Notes under the pieces: generated by a model
Seen by the model: only the letters and a program-made list of their open reading frames with translations
Told to the model about the DNA's origin: nothing
Databases searched by the model: none
Shown here: positions 1-7,759 of the stretch, one piece after another
Layout of the letters: every line of letters begins with the position of its first letter
How positions within the stretch are numbered: position 1 is the stretch's first letter
Program-made: the position numbers and the translations under genes
Source of the DNA: Leptolyngbya sp. DLM2.Bin27
GTDB taxonomy: Bacteria; Cyanobacteriota; Cyanobacteriia; Phormidesmidales; Phormidesmidaceae
Length of the DNA: 50,897 nucleotides
Reading direction: 5' to 3'
Assembly: GCA_007694115.1 (NCBI GenBank)
Contig: RECJ01000198.1
Location: 1-50,897, forward strand

Positions 1-62
1 GATCGTTCCTCCTAGCACCCTAGTACTCTCATGCTTAAAAATATCTCCTAATGCCTAATGCC

Positions 63-104
63 TTCTGCCTTCTTACTTCTGCCTTCTGCCTTCTGCCTTC
101 TGCC
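63..104. repeat. Heptamer tandem array (TTCTGCC)n, six units
   Basis: Six head-to-tail heptamers are present: TTCTGCC, a variant TTCTTAC, then four more TTCTGCC. The same unit recurs at 33314-33341 (opposite orientation) and 50772-50841. Heptameric short tandem repeats (STRR) are established features of filamentous cyanobacterial genomes. The variant unit is shared with the 33.3 kb array, so the arrays probably share ancestry. Confidence 0.85.
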
Positions 105-174
105 TTTTCGATCGCCCCAATGTGGTCGGGTGGTCGGGCCTGGGCCGCCCTTTGGGGCAGTGACAAACGCATGG

Positions 175-360
175 CTAGCGCCGCTTGCCGGTGGTGACGG
201 GCTCTAGCTCTGACAGTTCAAAGGTGACCAGCTTATCCCAGTTGCCGCCCTCAAACAGCACGGCCACTTTGCCGTCGGTAATTCGCTGCACCAAGCCCTG
301 AAACCCGTAGTAGGTATCGTTGACGTTGACGACTGTAACCGGTGCTCCAGGAAAAATCAT
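175..360 (-). CDS. ndhS: NAD(P)H dehydrogenase (NDH-1) subunit NdhS
   Basis: A 61-residue SH3-like protein matching cyanobacterial NdhS (Ssl0352 type). The strongly conserved core [12 protein letters not shown]...[18 protein letters not shown] fills most of its length. In the family, NdhS sits on the peripheral arm of the thylakoid NDH-1 complex and helps ferredoxin binding for cyclic electron flow. I chose the ATG at 360 because the protein then begins MIFPG, as homologues do. An upstream TTG would add only three residues. It stands alone on the minus strand next to the heptamer array, with no operon partner visible. Confidence 0.88.
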   Translation of the reverse strand: MIFPGAPVTVVNVNDTYYGFQGLVQRITDGKVAVLFEGGNWDKLVTFELSELEPVTTGKRR

Positions 361-690
361 GGTTCCCAATGCTGATGAAATTAACCCCTACAGTCTAAAG
401 CAATACCCGGGGCAATAGCTGGGGCCATCTCCTTTCTCTGCGGTCGCTGGGCTCTAGCAGCTTTGCTGTGGCGCGGCAAAGCATCTGTCCCTGGGTTTGG
501 GTTGCCCCTCTGCCGACGGGTAGATAGTAACTTGAGATGCCACACCCACCGAGGCGATCGCGGTAGAATATGAGCGCAAAACACCGCTAGAGCGGGGCAA
601 GAGGTTCCTGCATTGGCGCGGTGTGGCTGCTGATCTGCGGCAGCCCATCGCCCGACACCTAGCTTTTGAAGTTTCTACGGCAGCAAAGCT
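361..690. other. Intergenic region between divergent ndhS and a coiled-coil protein gene
   Basis: About 330 bases hold the upstream regions of both divergent genes. I see one HIP1 octamer (554-561) and a short inverted repeat with arms GCTTTGC and GCAAAGC near 470. No convincing small gene, RNA or named operator was found. Confidence 0.5.
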
Positions 691-1074
691 ATGTACCCTG
701 ACGATCTTTCTCAAACGTTGCAAAAAGGGTTTCGTGTCACCCTTGGGGCCACGGCTTCTCTAATTGAGGCCATTCAAGATCCCGATCACTCTGGCCAAAA
801 ATTTTCTGAGCTGGGCACCGACGTCAACCGCCTGACCGAGGAGCTGGAGATCAAAGGCGAACTCACCGAGCGTGAAGCCCGGCAGTTTGTCGATTCTCTC
901 CTCAGCCAAATGCCCAACCCGTTTACCGATGCCAGCCCCGAGCCCAGGGCCACTACCATCACCACCGTCGCTAGCCCCGTGGTTAACACCTCAGTGCAGA
1001 ACGACCTGGAGGCCTTGACCCAGGAACTGGCCGCCATTCGGCTGGAAATCGAGCTGCTTAAGGGCCAGGTATAG
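691..1074 (+). CDS. Conserved hypothetical protein, phasin-like with C-terminal coiled coil
   Basis: A 127-residue soluble protein that I do not recognise as a named family. The N-terminal 75 residues look helical and amphipathic (start MYPDDLSQTLQKGF, then TEELEIKGELTEREAR), somewhat like phasin or granule-associated proteins. A Pro/Thr-rich linker follows (about 76-100), then a coiled-coil segment (about 103-124, NDLEALTQELAAIRLEIELL). There is no signal peptide or membrane segment. The gene ends just before a strong terminator and appears monocistronic. A role in granule or membrane association is only a guess from the fold. Confidence 0.6.
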   Translation: MYPDDLSQTLQKGFRVTLGATASLIEAIQDPDHSGQKFSELGTDVNRLTEELEIKGELTEREARQFVDSLLSQMPNPFTDASPEPRATTITTVASPVVNTSVQNDLEALTQELAAIRLEIELLKGQV

Positions 1075-1096
1075 ACTGAGACTTGGCTTTGGCGAT

Positions 1097-1133
1097 CCCC
1101 TGCCCATCGTTGGATGGGCGGGGGTTATTTTTT
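1097..1133 (+). terminator. Rho-independent terminator
   Basis: Arms CCCCTGCCCATC (1097-1108) and GATGGGCGGGGG (1113-1124) form a 12-bp stem with one G-U wobble and a GTTG loop, followed by TTATTTTTT. It lies 22 bases after the stop of the 691-1074 gene, in its orientation. Confidence 0.88.
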
Positions 1134-1306
1134 GTCCCCATCAGCTCGATGCTCCTGCCGAGGCGGCTACCGGAGTTGGCTTTTCGATAAAACGTGGCGG
1201 TAGAAAAAAATTCTACAAATCCCCATAATTAAGACAGAACACCGTGAAAAGCTGCCATTGGCCAGGGTAGGCAGGCAGGATGCACAGGCAGGATAGATAG
1301 GCCGGC

Positions 1307-2038
1307 ATGACAGACAGTTCAGAGTTAACGCCGAATGATGGAGCGATCGCAGCTGAGGCCAAGCCGCTGCAGACCGAGCGCGAGGTCTATTTTATCAGCG
1401 GCCTGGGGGCAGACTGGCGGGTGTTTCAGCGCCTGACCCTAGAGGGGTACCATCCAGTACATATCTTGTGGGAGCGGCCCCAGCGCCGGGAGTCGATCGA
1501 TCAGTATGCCAAGCGGCTGCTAGAGCAGGTGACGACAGAATCTCCCATTTTGGTGGGGCTTTCCTTTGGTGGGCTGATGGCGGTGGAGATGGCCAAACAG
1601 TGCAACCCCACCCAGGTGATTGTGATTTCAAGCGCCGTGACCCAAGCTCAAATTCCGGCCTATTTTAGGGTGTTTCGCTGGCTGCCAATCCAGCTGGTGG
1701 TGCCCTTTAAGCAGCTGCTGTGGGCCGTCTATGGCCTGCTGACCTGGTTGTTTGATCTCAAAGACCCAGAAGATTGCTCGCTGTTTAAGCAGGTTTTAGT
1801 CGATACTGACCCCTGGTTTCTCAAGTGGGCCATCAACCAAGTGGTGGGCTGGCGTAACTCACAGGTGCCCGATCACCTGGTGCAAATCCATGGAGCGCGC
1901 GATCGCATCTTTCCCTTTGGGCATCGCAGCGCCGATATTGTGGTGCCCGAGGGGGGCCACCTGATGGTGCTAACACGGGCGCAGGAACTGTCTCAGCTCT
2001 TGATGGAGACCTTGCAAATCAACCCGGTGTCATCCTAG
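1307..2038 (+). CDS. Alpha/beta hydrolase fold protein
   Basis: A 243-residue alpha/beta hydrolase. The nucleophile elbow is GLSFGG with Ser86. A probable acid is the Asp in HGARDRIFPF (about 199), and the catalytic His is in EGGHLMVL (about 219), so the triad looks complete. The first 25 residues are polar and probably disordered. There is no signal peptide. Substrate cannot be read from sequence; cyanobacterial relatives are generic hydrolases. The gene stands alone, convergent with another hydrolase gene at 2246-3109, and the gap between them carries two strong palindromes. Confidence 0.75.
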   Translation: MTDSSELTPNDGAIAAEAKPLQTEREVYFISGLGADWRVFQRLTLEGYHPVHILWERPQRRESIDQYAKRLLEQVTTESPILVGLSFGGLMAVEMAKQCNPTQVIVISSAVTQAQIPAYFRVFRWLPIQLVVPFKQLLWAVYGLLTWLFDLKDPEDCSLFKQVLVDTDPWFLKWAINQVVGWRNSQVPDHLVQIHGARDRIFPFGHRSADIVVPEGGHLMVLTRAQELSQLLMETLQINPVSS

Positions 2039-2083
2039 TACTCGGCCCAGCCCCAGATCATAGACCTGCATTAGAGGTTCGTA

Positions 2084-2124
2084 GTGTACGGTGTACGGGC
2101 TAAGGCAGGCCGTACACCGTACAC
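2084..2124. repeat. Perfect 15-bp inverted repeat between convergent genes
   Basis: Arms GTGTACGGTGTACGG (2084-2098) and CCGTACACCGTACAC (2110-2124) are perfect complements around an 11-base loop. There is no T-run on either side, so a classic intrinsic terminator is not obvious. It lies between two convergent hydrolase genes, where it could still stop or process both transcripts. Confidence 0.85.
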
Positions 2125-2174
2125 CTGATACCAAATTCCGAATCGTGCCACCCCGATCCCAAACAGGCGGCTTG

Positions 2175-2198
2175 CGTAGGGGCAAACGGTGTTTGCCC
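2175..2198 (-). repeat. REP-like palindrome, CCTACG-flanked family (reverse orientation)
   Basis: Arms GGGCAAAC (2180-2187) and GTTTGCCC (2191-2198) enclose a 3-base loop. CGTAG precedes the left arm, which is the reverse complement of the CTACG tail found after other palindromes in this window. Placed in that family on pattern, not on overall sequence identity. Confidence 0.6.
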
Positions 2199-2245
2199 AG
2201 CCCAATCGGGGCGAGCCAAGGTGGATTCAGTATGAGACCTAAGTC

Positions 2246-3109
2246 CTAGGCTGACCCCAACGGCGTCGCCGGAAACGCGGACGGTCGGGGCGGTGGAGAG
2301 GGGAGAGAGGCCATCAGCTGACCCAGGGCAGCGGCGCATTCTGCGGCGTCAATGCCCAGGGGGGTGGGGGCAGCGGTGATCTCTGCCTGCTTACCACCGG
2401 GCAGCCGCCGCAGCCAGTTTTGCGTCAGCTGGTGGGTGAGGGGGTCGGCAGGGGTCGGCTCTAGCACCAGGGCTGGCACGCCAATCTGCTCTAGCCGCTG
2501 CTGAAGCAGTTCCCCGTCAATGGCGGCGGCGCGGCGCTGAAACAGAATTTTGCAGGCGGCGGGGGCCTGGCGCAGGCACTGACTGCGATCGCGCAGCGCC
2601 TTGGCCCAGGGGCTTTGGCCCAGCCAGGGCAGCACCAGGGGCAGGGGCGACCAGGGGGCCACCAGCCAGCGATCGCGTCGCCAGCGACCCTGCAGCTGAG
2701 GATCGATCACCCCCTCGGGGGCAATCACGGCCAGGCTCTGCACCTGGTCGGGGTAGGTGAGGGCATACTGGGCCGCCACCCAGGCCCCGAGGGAGTGGGC
2801 CACCAGCCGACAGCGGTTGATCCGCAGGGCAAGTAGCAGGCTGTGCAGACACTCCACCTGGAGGGCAATGGAGTAGGGGGTTTGGTCGGCCCGAAATGAT
2901 TCGCCAAAGCCCAGGAGGTCGGGGGCCAGGCAGTGGTGGGTCGTGCCCAGGTGCTGCATTAGCGGCAGCCACTGGGTGCTCTCGTGCCAAGATCCGTGGA
3001 GCAACACCACCGTTTCGCCCCCAGGCTTGCCTTTTTCGTGCCAAAACACGCTCCCCAGGGGGAGTTTCATGCGGCCAGTGCGCAGGGGCATCTCAGCGGG
3101 TAAGGGCAT
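2246..3109 (-). CDS. Alpha/beta hydrolase, catalytic His not evident
   Basis: About 287 residues with an alpha/beta hydrolase fold. VVLLHGSWHESTQW gives the HG oxyanion region, and VAHSLGAWVAAQYA gives the nucleophile elbow with a Ser. The expected C-terminal His is missing: the region after LTHQL reads AAPTPLGIDAAE, with no His to the end. The protein may be catalytically altered or use another residue. The start is uncertain. ATG codons at 3109, 3091 and 3070 are all in frame, none has a good ribosome site, and the further upstream TTG is less likely. The C-terminus is Pro-rich. It lies 105 bases downstream of the Nudix gene on the same strand and may be co-transcribed. Confidence 0.65.
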   Translation of the reverse strand: MPLPAEMPLRTGRMKLPLGSVFWHEKGKPGGETVVLLHGSWHESTQWLPLMQHLGTTHHCLAPDLLGFGESFRADQTPYSIALQVECLHSLLLALRINRCRLVAHSLGAWVAAQYALTYPDQVQSLAVIAPEGVIDPQLQGRWRRDRWLVAPWSPLPLVLPWLGQSPWAKALRDRSQCLRQAPAACKILFQRRAAAIDGELLQQRLEQIGVPALVLEPTPADPLTHQLTQNWLRRLPGGKQAEITAAPTPLGIDAAECAAALGQLMASLPSPPPRPSAFPATPLGSA

Positions 3110-3214
3110 AGGGACTTTGGGTGGTAGATGGCAGGTGGTTGGGAGCAGTATCCCCCCAGGCAAACTCCCCGGGGCAAACCCCCAGAGCCAAATCCAGCAG
3201 GTTTACCCAAGAGC

Positions 3215-3670
3215 TTAGGCTAAAACCGTTTCACCTTTAAAGAAATCTTGCAGGTGCTGACGGTGGTCGTGGGAGAGGTGATCCCAGGGTAGGTCATCGG
3301 GGCGAAAAGCCTGAACCGCTGACACTTCGCGGGGGTCGGCGGGGTAGGGCTGGCCCGCCACCCTCACCGCCACCGTGATACACACCGAATGGAAGCGGGG
3401 GTCGCGCCGGGGCTGAGAGTAGACCCCCACCAGGCGGTCTAGCTCCAGGGTCTCTAGCCCCGCTTCTTCTTTAAGTTCGCGCGCGGCGGCGGTGATCACA
3501 TCTTCGCCCCAGTCGACAATGCCGCCGGGCAGGCTCCACAGACCATTGTCGCGGCGGCGCACCAGCACCACCCGACCATCGGCCAGCAGGGGAATCACGC
3601 AGGTACCCAGAATCGGTCGGCGCAGCAGCAGCCCTAATAGGGTGCGCAGGGCATGGGTAAAGTAGGCCAT
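3215..3670 (-). CDS. Nudix hydrolase
   Basis: A 151-residue Nudix protein with a perfect Nudix box: G50-x5-E-x7-REL-x-EE-x-GL (GGIVDWGEDV...RELKEEAGL, residues 50-72). This motif binds the metal that cleaves nucleoside diphosphates linked to another group. The substrate is unknown; the form resembles ADP-ribose or NADH pyrophosphatase-like members. It starts 3 bases after the stop of the bcp gene, so the two are very likely translated from one mRNA. That pairing suggests a housekeeping or oxidative-damage clean-up role, which is inference. Confidence 0.82.
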   Translation of the reverse strand: MAYFTHALRTLLGLLLRRPILGTCVIPLLADGRVVLVRRRDNGLWSLPGGIVDWGEDVITAAARELKEEAGLETLELDRLVGVYSQPRRDPRFHSVCITVAVRVAGQPYPADPREVSAVQAFRPDDLPWDHLSHDHRQHLQDFFKGETVLA

Positions 3671-3673
3671 GGG

Positions 3674-4138
3674 CTAGAGGGTTCCCAGGTCGGCCAGCAC
3701 CGTGTCGGCGTGGGTTTCGGCCTTGACCTTGAGGTAGATTTTCTCCAGGTTGCCGTCGGGGCCAATGATAAAAGTGCTGCGGGTGATCCCCAGATATTCT
3801 TTGCCCATAAACTTCTTCAGGCCATAGACCCCAAAGCGGCTGGCTACCTCACCCCCTTCGTCAACCAGCAGCGGAAAGGGCAGGCTGAACTTGTCGATAA
3901 ATTTGGTGTGAGACTTGGCATTGTCGGTGCTGACCCCCAGCACTACGACATCTTGGCCCTGGTAGTCGGCGTAGCGATCGCGAAACCCGCAGGCCTCTTT
4001 GGTGCAGCCGGGGGTGTTGTCGCGGGGGTAAAAATACAGCACCACCCGCTGGCCTTTGAGATCGGCCAGGCGGTAAATCTGGCCGGTGGCATCGGGCAGG
4101 CTAAAGTCGGGGGCGGGGTCGCCAACGGAGAGGGGCAT
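3674..4138 (-). CDS. bcp: Thioredoxin-dependent thiol peroxidase (Bcp/PrxQ-type peroxiredoxin)
   Basis: A 154-residue peroxiredoxin of the Bcp/PrxQ class. The active site TPGCTKEAC gives the peroxidatic Cys45 and the resolving Cys50 five residues later, the PrxQ signature. It reduces peroxides using thioredoxin, in the cytosol. The start at 4138 gives MPLSVGDPAPDF, the family N-terminus. A much longer reading frame upstream is not credible as protein. The Nudix gene follows after 3 bases, and an SDR gene lies 97 bases upstream on the same strand. Confidence 0.88.
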   Translation of the reverse strand: MPLSVGDPAPDFSLPDATGQIYRLADLKGQRVVLYFYPRDNTPGCTKEACGFRDRYADYQGQDVVVLGVSTDNAKSHTKFIDKFSLPFPLLVDEGGEVASRFGVYGLKKFMGKEYLGITRSTFIIGPDGNLEKIYLKVKAETHADTVLADLGTL

Positions 4139-4235
4139 AGGCGGGTATCGCAAATAACGGAACAGCGTGCCATCGCCCATTGTATAGCTCTGGGTATGGC
4201 GCTGGGTATGACCTGCCCCCAGGCCCTGGCGGCGA

Positions 4236-5030
4236 TTATTCGGCTCGCCGGTGAATGTGGAACATGGAGGACTGATCGGTGGGTAGCAGCAGCAGGTCGC
4301 TGATATTGACGTGGGCCGGGCGGGTGATGGCAAAGAGAATCACGTCGGCTACGTCATCGCCGGTCAGGGGCGTCATCCCCTGATAGACCCCCTTGGCGCG
4401 ATCGGCGTCGCCACCAAAGCGCACAACGCTAAACTCGGTTTCGACTAGGCCAGGGTCGATGTTGGTGACTCGCACCGGAGTGCCCAGCAGATCGAGTTTG
4501 AGCCCCTCTGAGATCGATTTGACCGCCGCCTTGGTGGCGCAGTAGACACTGCCGCCGGGGTAGGTCTGCCGCCCGGCGATTGACCCGACATTGACCACAT
4601 GGCCCCGGCCCCGCGCCACCATGCCCGGCACCACGGCCCGAGTCACGTAGAGCAGCCCCTTGATATTGGTATCGATCATTGCCTCCCAGTCGTCGAGGGG
4701 GGCTTCGTACTGTTTGTCTAGCCCTCGGCTGAGCCCGGCGTTGTTGATCAAAATGTCAATGGTTTGCCAGTCTGGAGGCAGGCCTGCGATCGCAGCGCTG
4801 ACCGCCTCCGGCTGGCGCACATCGAGCACCAGGGGCAACACCTCCACCGGGTGCTGCCCCTGGAGATCTGCAGCTAGGGTCTGGAGGGGGTCTAAGCGGC
4901 GGGCAGCCAAGATCAGCCGCGCCCCGGTGGGGGCCAAATAGCGGGCGCAGGCGGCCCCAATGCCGCTGCTGGCCCCGGTGATCAAGACGGTTTGGTGGGC
5001 AAGGGCAAAGGGTGTGGGCGCAGAGGTCAT
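4236..5030 (-). CDS. Short-chain dehydrogenase/reductase (SDR), YdfG-like
   Basis: A 264-residue classical SDR. The nucleotide site is TGASSGIG (18-25), NNAG is at 96-99, and the catalytic set is Ser150, Tyr163 and Lys167 (YCATK). NNAGLSRGLDK and the C-terminal HVNISDLLLLPTDQSS resemble the NADP-dependent 3-hydroxy acid dehydrogenase (YdfG) group. The exact substrate is unknown. The start at 5030 is supported by the ATGA overlap with the stop of the preceding gene, which implies translational coupling. Confidence 0.83.
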   Translation of the reverse strand: MTSAPTPFALAHQTVLITGASSGIGAACARYLAPTGARLILAARRLDPLQTLAADLQGQHPVEVLPLVLDVRQPEAVSAAIAGLPPDWQTIDILINNAGLSRGLDKQYEAPLDDWEAMIDTNIKGLLYVTRAVVPGMVARGRGHVVNVGSIAGRQTYPGGSVYCATKAAVKSISEGLKLDLLGTPVRVTNIDPGLVETEFSVVRFGGDADRAKGVYQGMTPLTGDDVADVILFAITRPAHVNISDLLLLPTDQSSMFHIHRRAE

Positions 5031-5464
5031 GGCGTTTCTGGAGACGTTTCTGGGGACGTTTCTGGGGCTGGATTTTTTACGCTGGCGTCGATGTCGTCTA
5101 GGGTTTTGAGCACTAGCCGCTTGGCCTCTAGCTCCCAGCCCCACTTTTGCACCTGAAACGCCAGATAAAAACCCACGCCCGTGGCGATTAAATCTAGCGG
5201 CTGCTGCCACGAAATGCCCAGCAGCAGCCCCAGCCCGCCAATTCCCCAGAAGGGCAGCGCCACCGTCTGGCGGTTTTCTTCGACCAGCTTGGCCACAAAG
5301 TTGTCGGGAATGCTGGCCGCCACTGCTTCTCGCACTGCCCCCTGCTTGGGGTAGGGCACCGCAAAGCTAAACTTGCGGCGCAGTTTTTCAATCTTGCGGG
5401 CGTCGGTGCTGTATTCCGTCAGCTCGTCTTCCGCCATGCGAATGAGCTGCTCAGCTATGGTCAT
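5027..5464 (-). CDS. Small membrane protein of unknown function
   Basis: A 145-residue protein that I do not recognise. It has an N-terminal polar helical part with a Lys/Arg patch (KIEKLRRKFSF), then two hydrophobic stretches (about residues 73-85 and 88-102, in a WGIGGLGLLLG...LDLIATGVGFYLAF context), then a short charged tail. The C-terminus is three near-identical 12-base units encoding PETS, PETS and PETP, a small tandem expansion. It is the first gene of the minus-strand run, and its stop overlaps the SDR start (ATGA), so it may be tied to that enzyme. Confidence 0.62.
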   Translation of the reverse strand: MTIAEQLIRMAEDELTEYSTDARKIEKLRRKFSFAVPYPKQGAVREAVAASIPDNFVAKLVEENRQTVALPFWGIGGLGLLLGISWQQPLDLIATGVGFYLAFQVQKWGWELEAKRLVLKTLDDIDASVKNPAPETSPETSPETP

Positions 5465-5642
5465 AGGGGACTTGTCCGAATGAGGTTAACGAGGGGGGTG
5501 GCAGAGGCTTTAGCGTTTAGAGGCAGTTGTCCTAAGAGCCCACTGTGGGGTCATTATCTCACTGTATTGCCCCCTGCAAAAGCCAGGCGTTTCTGCGGGC
5601 AGACAGCGCAAGTGGTCAATCCAGTGTCACCTTTGGCGGGGG

Positions 5643-6590
5643 TCAGTCGTCTTTGCCCAAGGCCCCTGGGGCCCCGGCCAGGGTGCGTTGTGGCGAGCAG
5701 GTGAGGATCATAATCACCAGCGTGAGAATATAGGGCGCGGCATTGAACAGGTAGCGATAGGAATCGATGCCCACCGACTGAAACGCTGGCCCTAGGGCCT
5801 GGGCACCGCCAAATAGCAGCGAGGCCCACAGGCACTGCCAGGGCTGCCAGCGGGCAAAGATCACCAGCGCCACCGCCATCAATCCCTGGCCGCTGGAGAT
5901 CCGCTCCGTCCAGACGCCGGGGAAGAACAGCGATAGGCTGGCTCCGCCAATGCCCGCCAAACAGCTGCCCCCGACAATACTGGCCATCCGCACCCAAAAA
6001 ATGGAAATGCCCATGGCCAGGGCGGCATCGGGGCTGTCGCCCACCGCCCGCACGTACAGCCCCCAGCGAGTCGACTTAAAAAACCAGCTCATCAGCGGTA
6101 CGATTGCCACCCCGAGCAAAAACAGCGGGCTAATTTGCAGCGCCGACTGCACCTGGGGCAGGCTGCTCCAGCCCCCCGCTGGGAGAGTTGGCAACGGCGG
6201 AGCCTGGGGCTGAATAAAGGGCTTGCCAAAGAAGTTGGCCAGACCGCTGCCAAAGATGATCATGGCGATGCCCACCGCCACATCGTTGACCCGGGGCTGC
6301 TGCGATAGCCAGCCGTGGATTGCCCCCAGCCCCATGCCCGCCACCCCCGCCGCCAGCACCCCCAGCCAGGGGGCCAGGGCCGGGCCGACTACACCCGCAC
6401 TCAAGTAGGAAATGGCGTAGGCGCTCATTGCCCCCATCAGCAGGGTGCCCTCTAGGCCCAGGTTGATTTTGCCGCTTTTCTCGGTTAGACACTCCCCCAG
6501 GCTGACCAGCAAAAAGGGCACGCTGCCCCGCAGGGTGCCGGCCAAAATGCCCAGGGGTACGCCCCACCAGCCCAGTGCTTCGGTTGCCAT
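5643..6590 (-). CDS. ABC transporter permease, BMP/nucleoside-type importer
   Basis: A 315-residue multi-spanning permease of the family used by BMP-type (nucleoside or simple-sugar) importers. The diagnostic loop KINLGLEGTLLMGA is near residue 40, followed by about eight hydrophobic segments. It is the third gene of the transport operon, after the binding protein and the first permease, with a 64-base gap that contains a REP-like palindrome. The substrate is not certain; characterised relatives carry purine nucleosides, riboflavin or related molecules. No ATP-binding subunit is encoded nearby. Confidence 0.82.
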   Translation of the reverse strand: MATEALGWWGVPLGILAGTLRGSVPFLLVSLGECLTEKSGKINLGLEGTLLMGAMSAYAISYLSAGVVGPALAPWLGVLAAGVAGMGLGAIHGWLSQQPRVNDVAVGIAMIIFGSGLANFFGKPFIQPQAPPLPTLPAGGWSSLPQVQSALQISPLFLLGVAIVPLMSWFFKSTRWGLYVRAVGDSPDAALAMGISIFWVRMASIVGGSCLAGIGGASLSLFFPGVWTERISSGQGLMAVALVIFARWQPWQCLWASLLFGGAQALGPAFQSVGIDSYRYLFNAAPYILTLVIMILTCSPQRTLAGAPGALGKDD

Positions 6591-6624
6591 TGATAATTTT
6601 TATATAAGGGTCAGGGTTGGGTTA

Positions 6625-6644
6625 GGGCGCACTGCTGTGCGCCC
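6625..6644 (+). repeat. REP-like palindrome between permease genes
   Basis: Perfect 8-bp arms GGGCGCAC and GTGCGCCC with a TGCT loop, followed by GTAC. It resembles the CCTAC-flanked palindrome family, with one change in the flank. It sits inside the transport operon between the two permease genes. Confidence 0.65.
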
Positions 6645-6654
6645 GTACAGGGGC

Positions 6655-7746
6655 TCAGACAGAGGGGTCGGCTTGCTCTTGGAAAATGGCGAAGCGGCCA
6701 TAGAGCGACTCGCTGTAGAGCACGCAGAGAAACACAATGCCCTGGAAGACCAGCACCGTGGCGTCGGGCAGATCGTGGGCGCGCTGCAAAATGCCGCCGC
6801 TGGCCAAAATGCCGCCCAGCAGCACCGACACCAGCACCGTGGCCAGGGGGTTGTGGCGGGCGACAAAGGCCACCAAAATTCCGGCGTAGCCGTAGCTCGA
6901 CACAATTGATTCGTTGAGCCGCCTCTGCACCGCCGCCACCTCGACCATACCCGCCAGCCCAGCGCAGGACCCGGCTAGAAAACATACCGCCAGGGTGAGC
7001 TGGCCCACGGGCAGCCCGGCGATGCGGGCGGCGCGCACGTTGCCCCCGGCGGTGCGGGCGGCAAAGCCAAAGGTGGTGCGCTGAATCAAAATGTAGGCCA
7101 CCGCCGAGGCCACCAGGCCGTAGACCAGGCCCCAGTGGATGCGGGTGGTGGGCAGGGTGCCGAGCCAGGCCGAGGGGTCAATCTCAAAGCTGGAGGGCTT
7201 GCTAACAAAGGCGGGGTCGCGCAGGGGGCCTTGCACCAGGTGGTTGAGCAGGGCGATCGCCACATAGTTGAGCAGCAAACTGCTGATGGTTTCGTTGACC
7301 CCTCGGTAGTGGCGCAGCGCCCCCGCCGCCATGATCCACAGACCCCCGGCGACCAGGCTGGCCAGGGCCATCGCCAGCAGCACTGTGTTGCCGGGTAGGC
7401 TGCCCCCCAGGGCGAGCCCCGTCAGCACCGCCGCCAGGCCGCCAATCACCAGCGCCCCCTCGTTGCCGATAATCACCAGCCCCAGCCGGGCAGGCAGCGC
7501 CGTGCACAGGGCCGTGAGCATGAGGGGCGAAGCGCGAATTAGCGTATTTTGCCAGGCGCTCCAGCTGCCAAAGGCGGCGCGGTAGATTGACCCATACACC
7601 CCCAGGGGGTTAGCCCCCGCCAAAGCACAAAACAGACCAAAGATCACCAGCGCTGCCAGCATCGCCCCCACGGGCAATGCGACCGACTCTAGCGATGGCC
7701 GCAGCGATCGCGGGGCAAATCGCCGCCAGGATGTTGTCAACGCCAT
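6655..7746 (-). CDS. ABC transporter permease, BMP/nucleoside-type importer
   Basis: A 363-residue permease paired with the one at 5643-6590. It has an N-terminal basic segment, then about ten hydrophobic segments. LVIIGNEGALVIGG corresponds to the conserved NxGxEG loop of this permease family, and SSLLLNYVAIALLNHLVQGPLRDP is also typical. It forms a heterodimer with the other permease in known systems. Its start is 13 bases after the binding-protein stop, so both are one operon. Confidence 0.83.
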   Translation of the reverse strand: MALTTSWRRFAPRSLRPSLESVALPVGAMLAALVIFGLFCALAGANPLGVYGSIYRAAFGSWSAWQNTLIRASPLMLTALCTALPARLGLVIIGNEGALVIGGLAAVLTGLALGGSLPGNTVLLAMALASLVAGGLWIMAAGALRHYRGVNETISSLLLNYVAIALLNHLVQGPLRDPAFVSKPSSFEIDPSAWLGTLPTTRIHWGLVYGLVASAVAYILIQRTTFGFAARTAGGNVRAARIAGLPVGQLTLAVCFLAGSCAGLAGMVEVAAVQRRLNESIVSSYGYAGILVAFVARHNPLATVLVSVLLGGILASGGILQRAHDLPDATVLVFQGIVFLCVLYSESLYGRFAIFQEQADPSV

Positions 7747-7759
7747 GGTGATGCCCCCG

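Noticed and set aside
4139..4333. N-terminal extension of the bcp gene
   Set aside because: The family N-terminus MPLSVGDPAPDF begins at 4138; the extension has no protein-like character.
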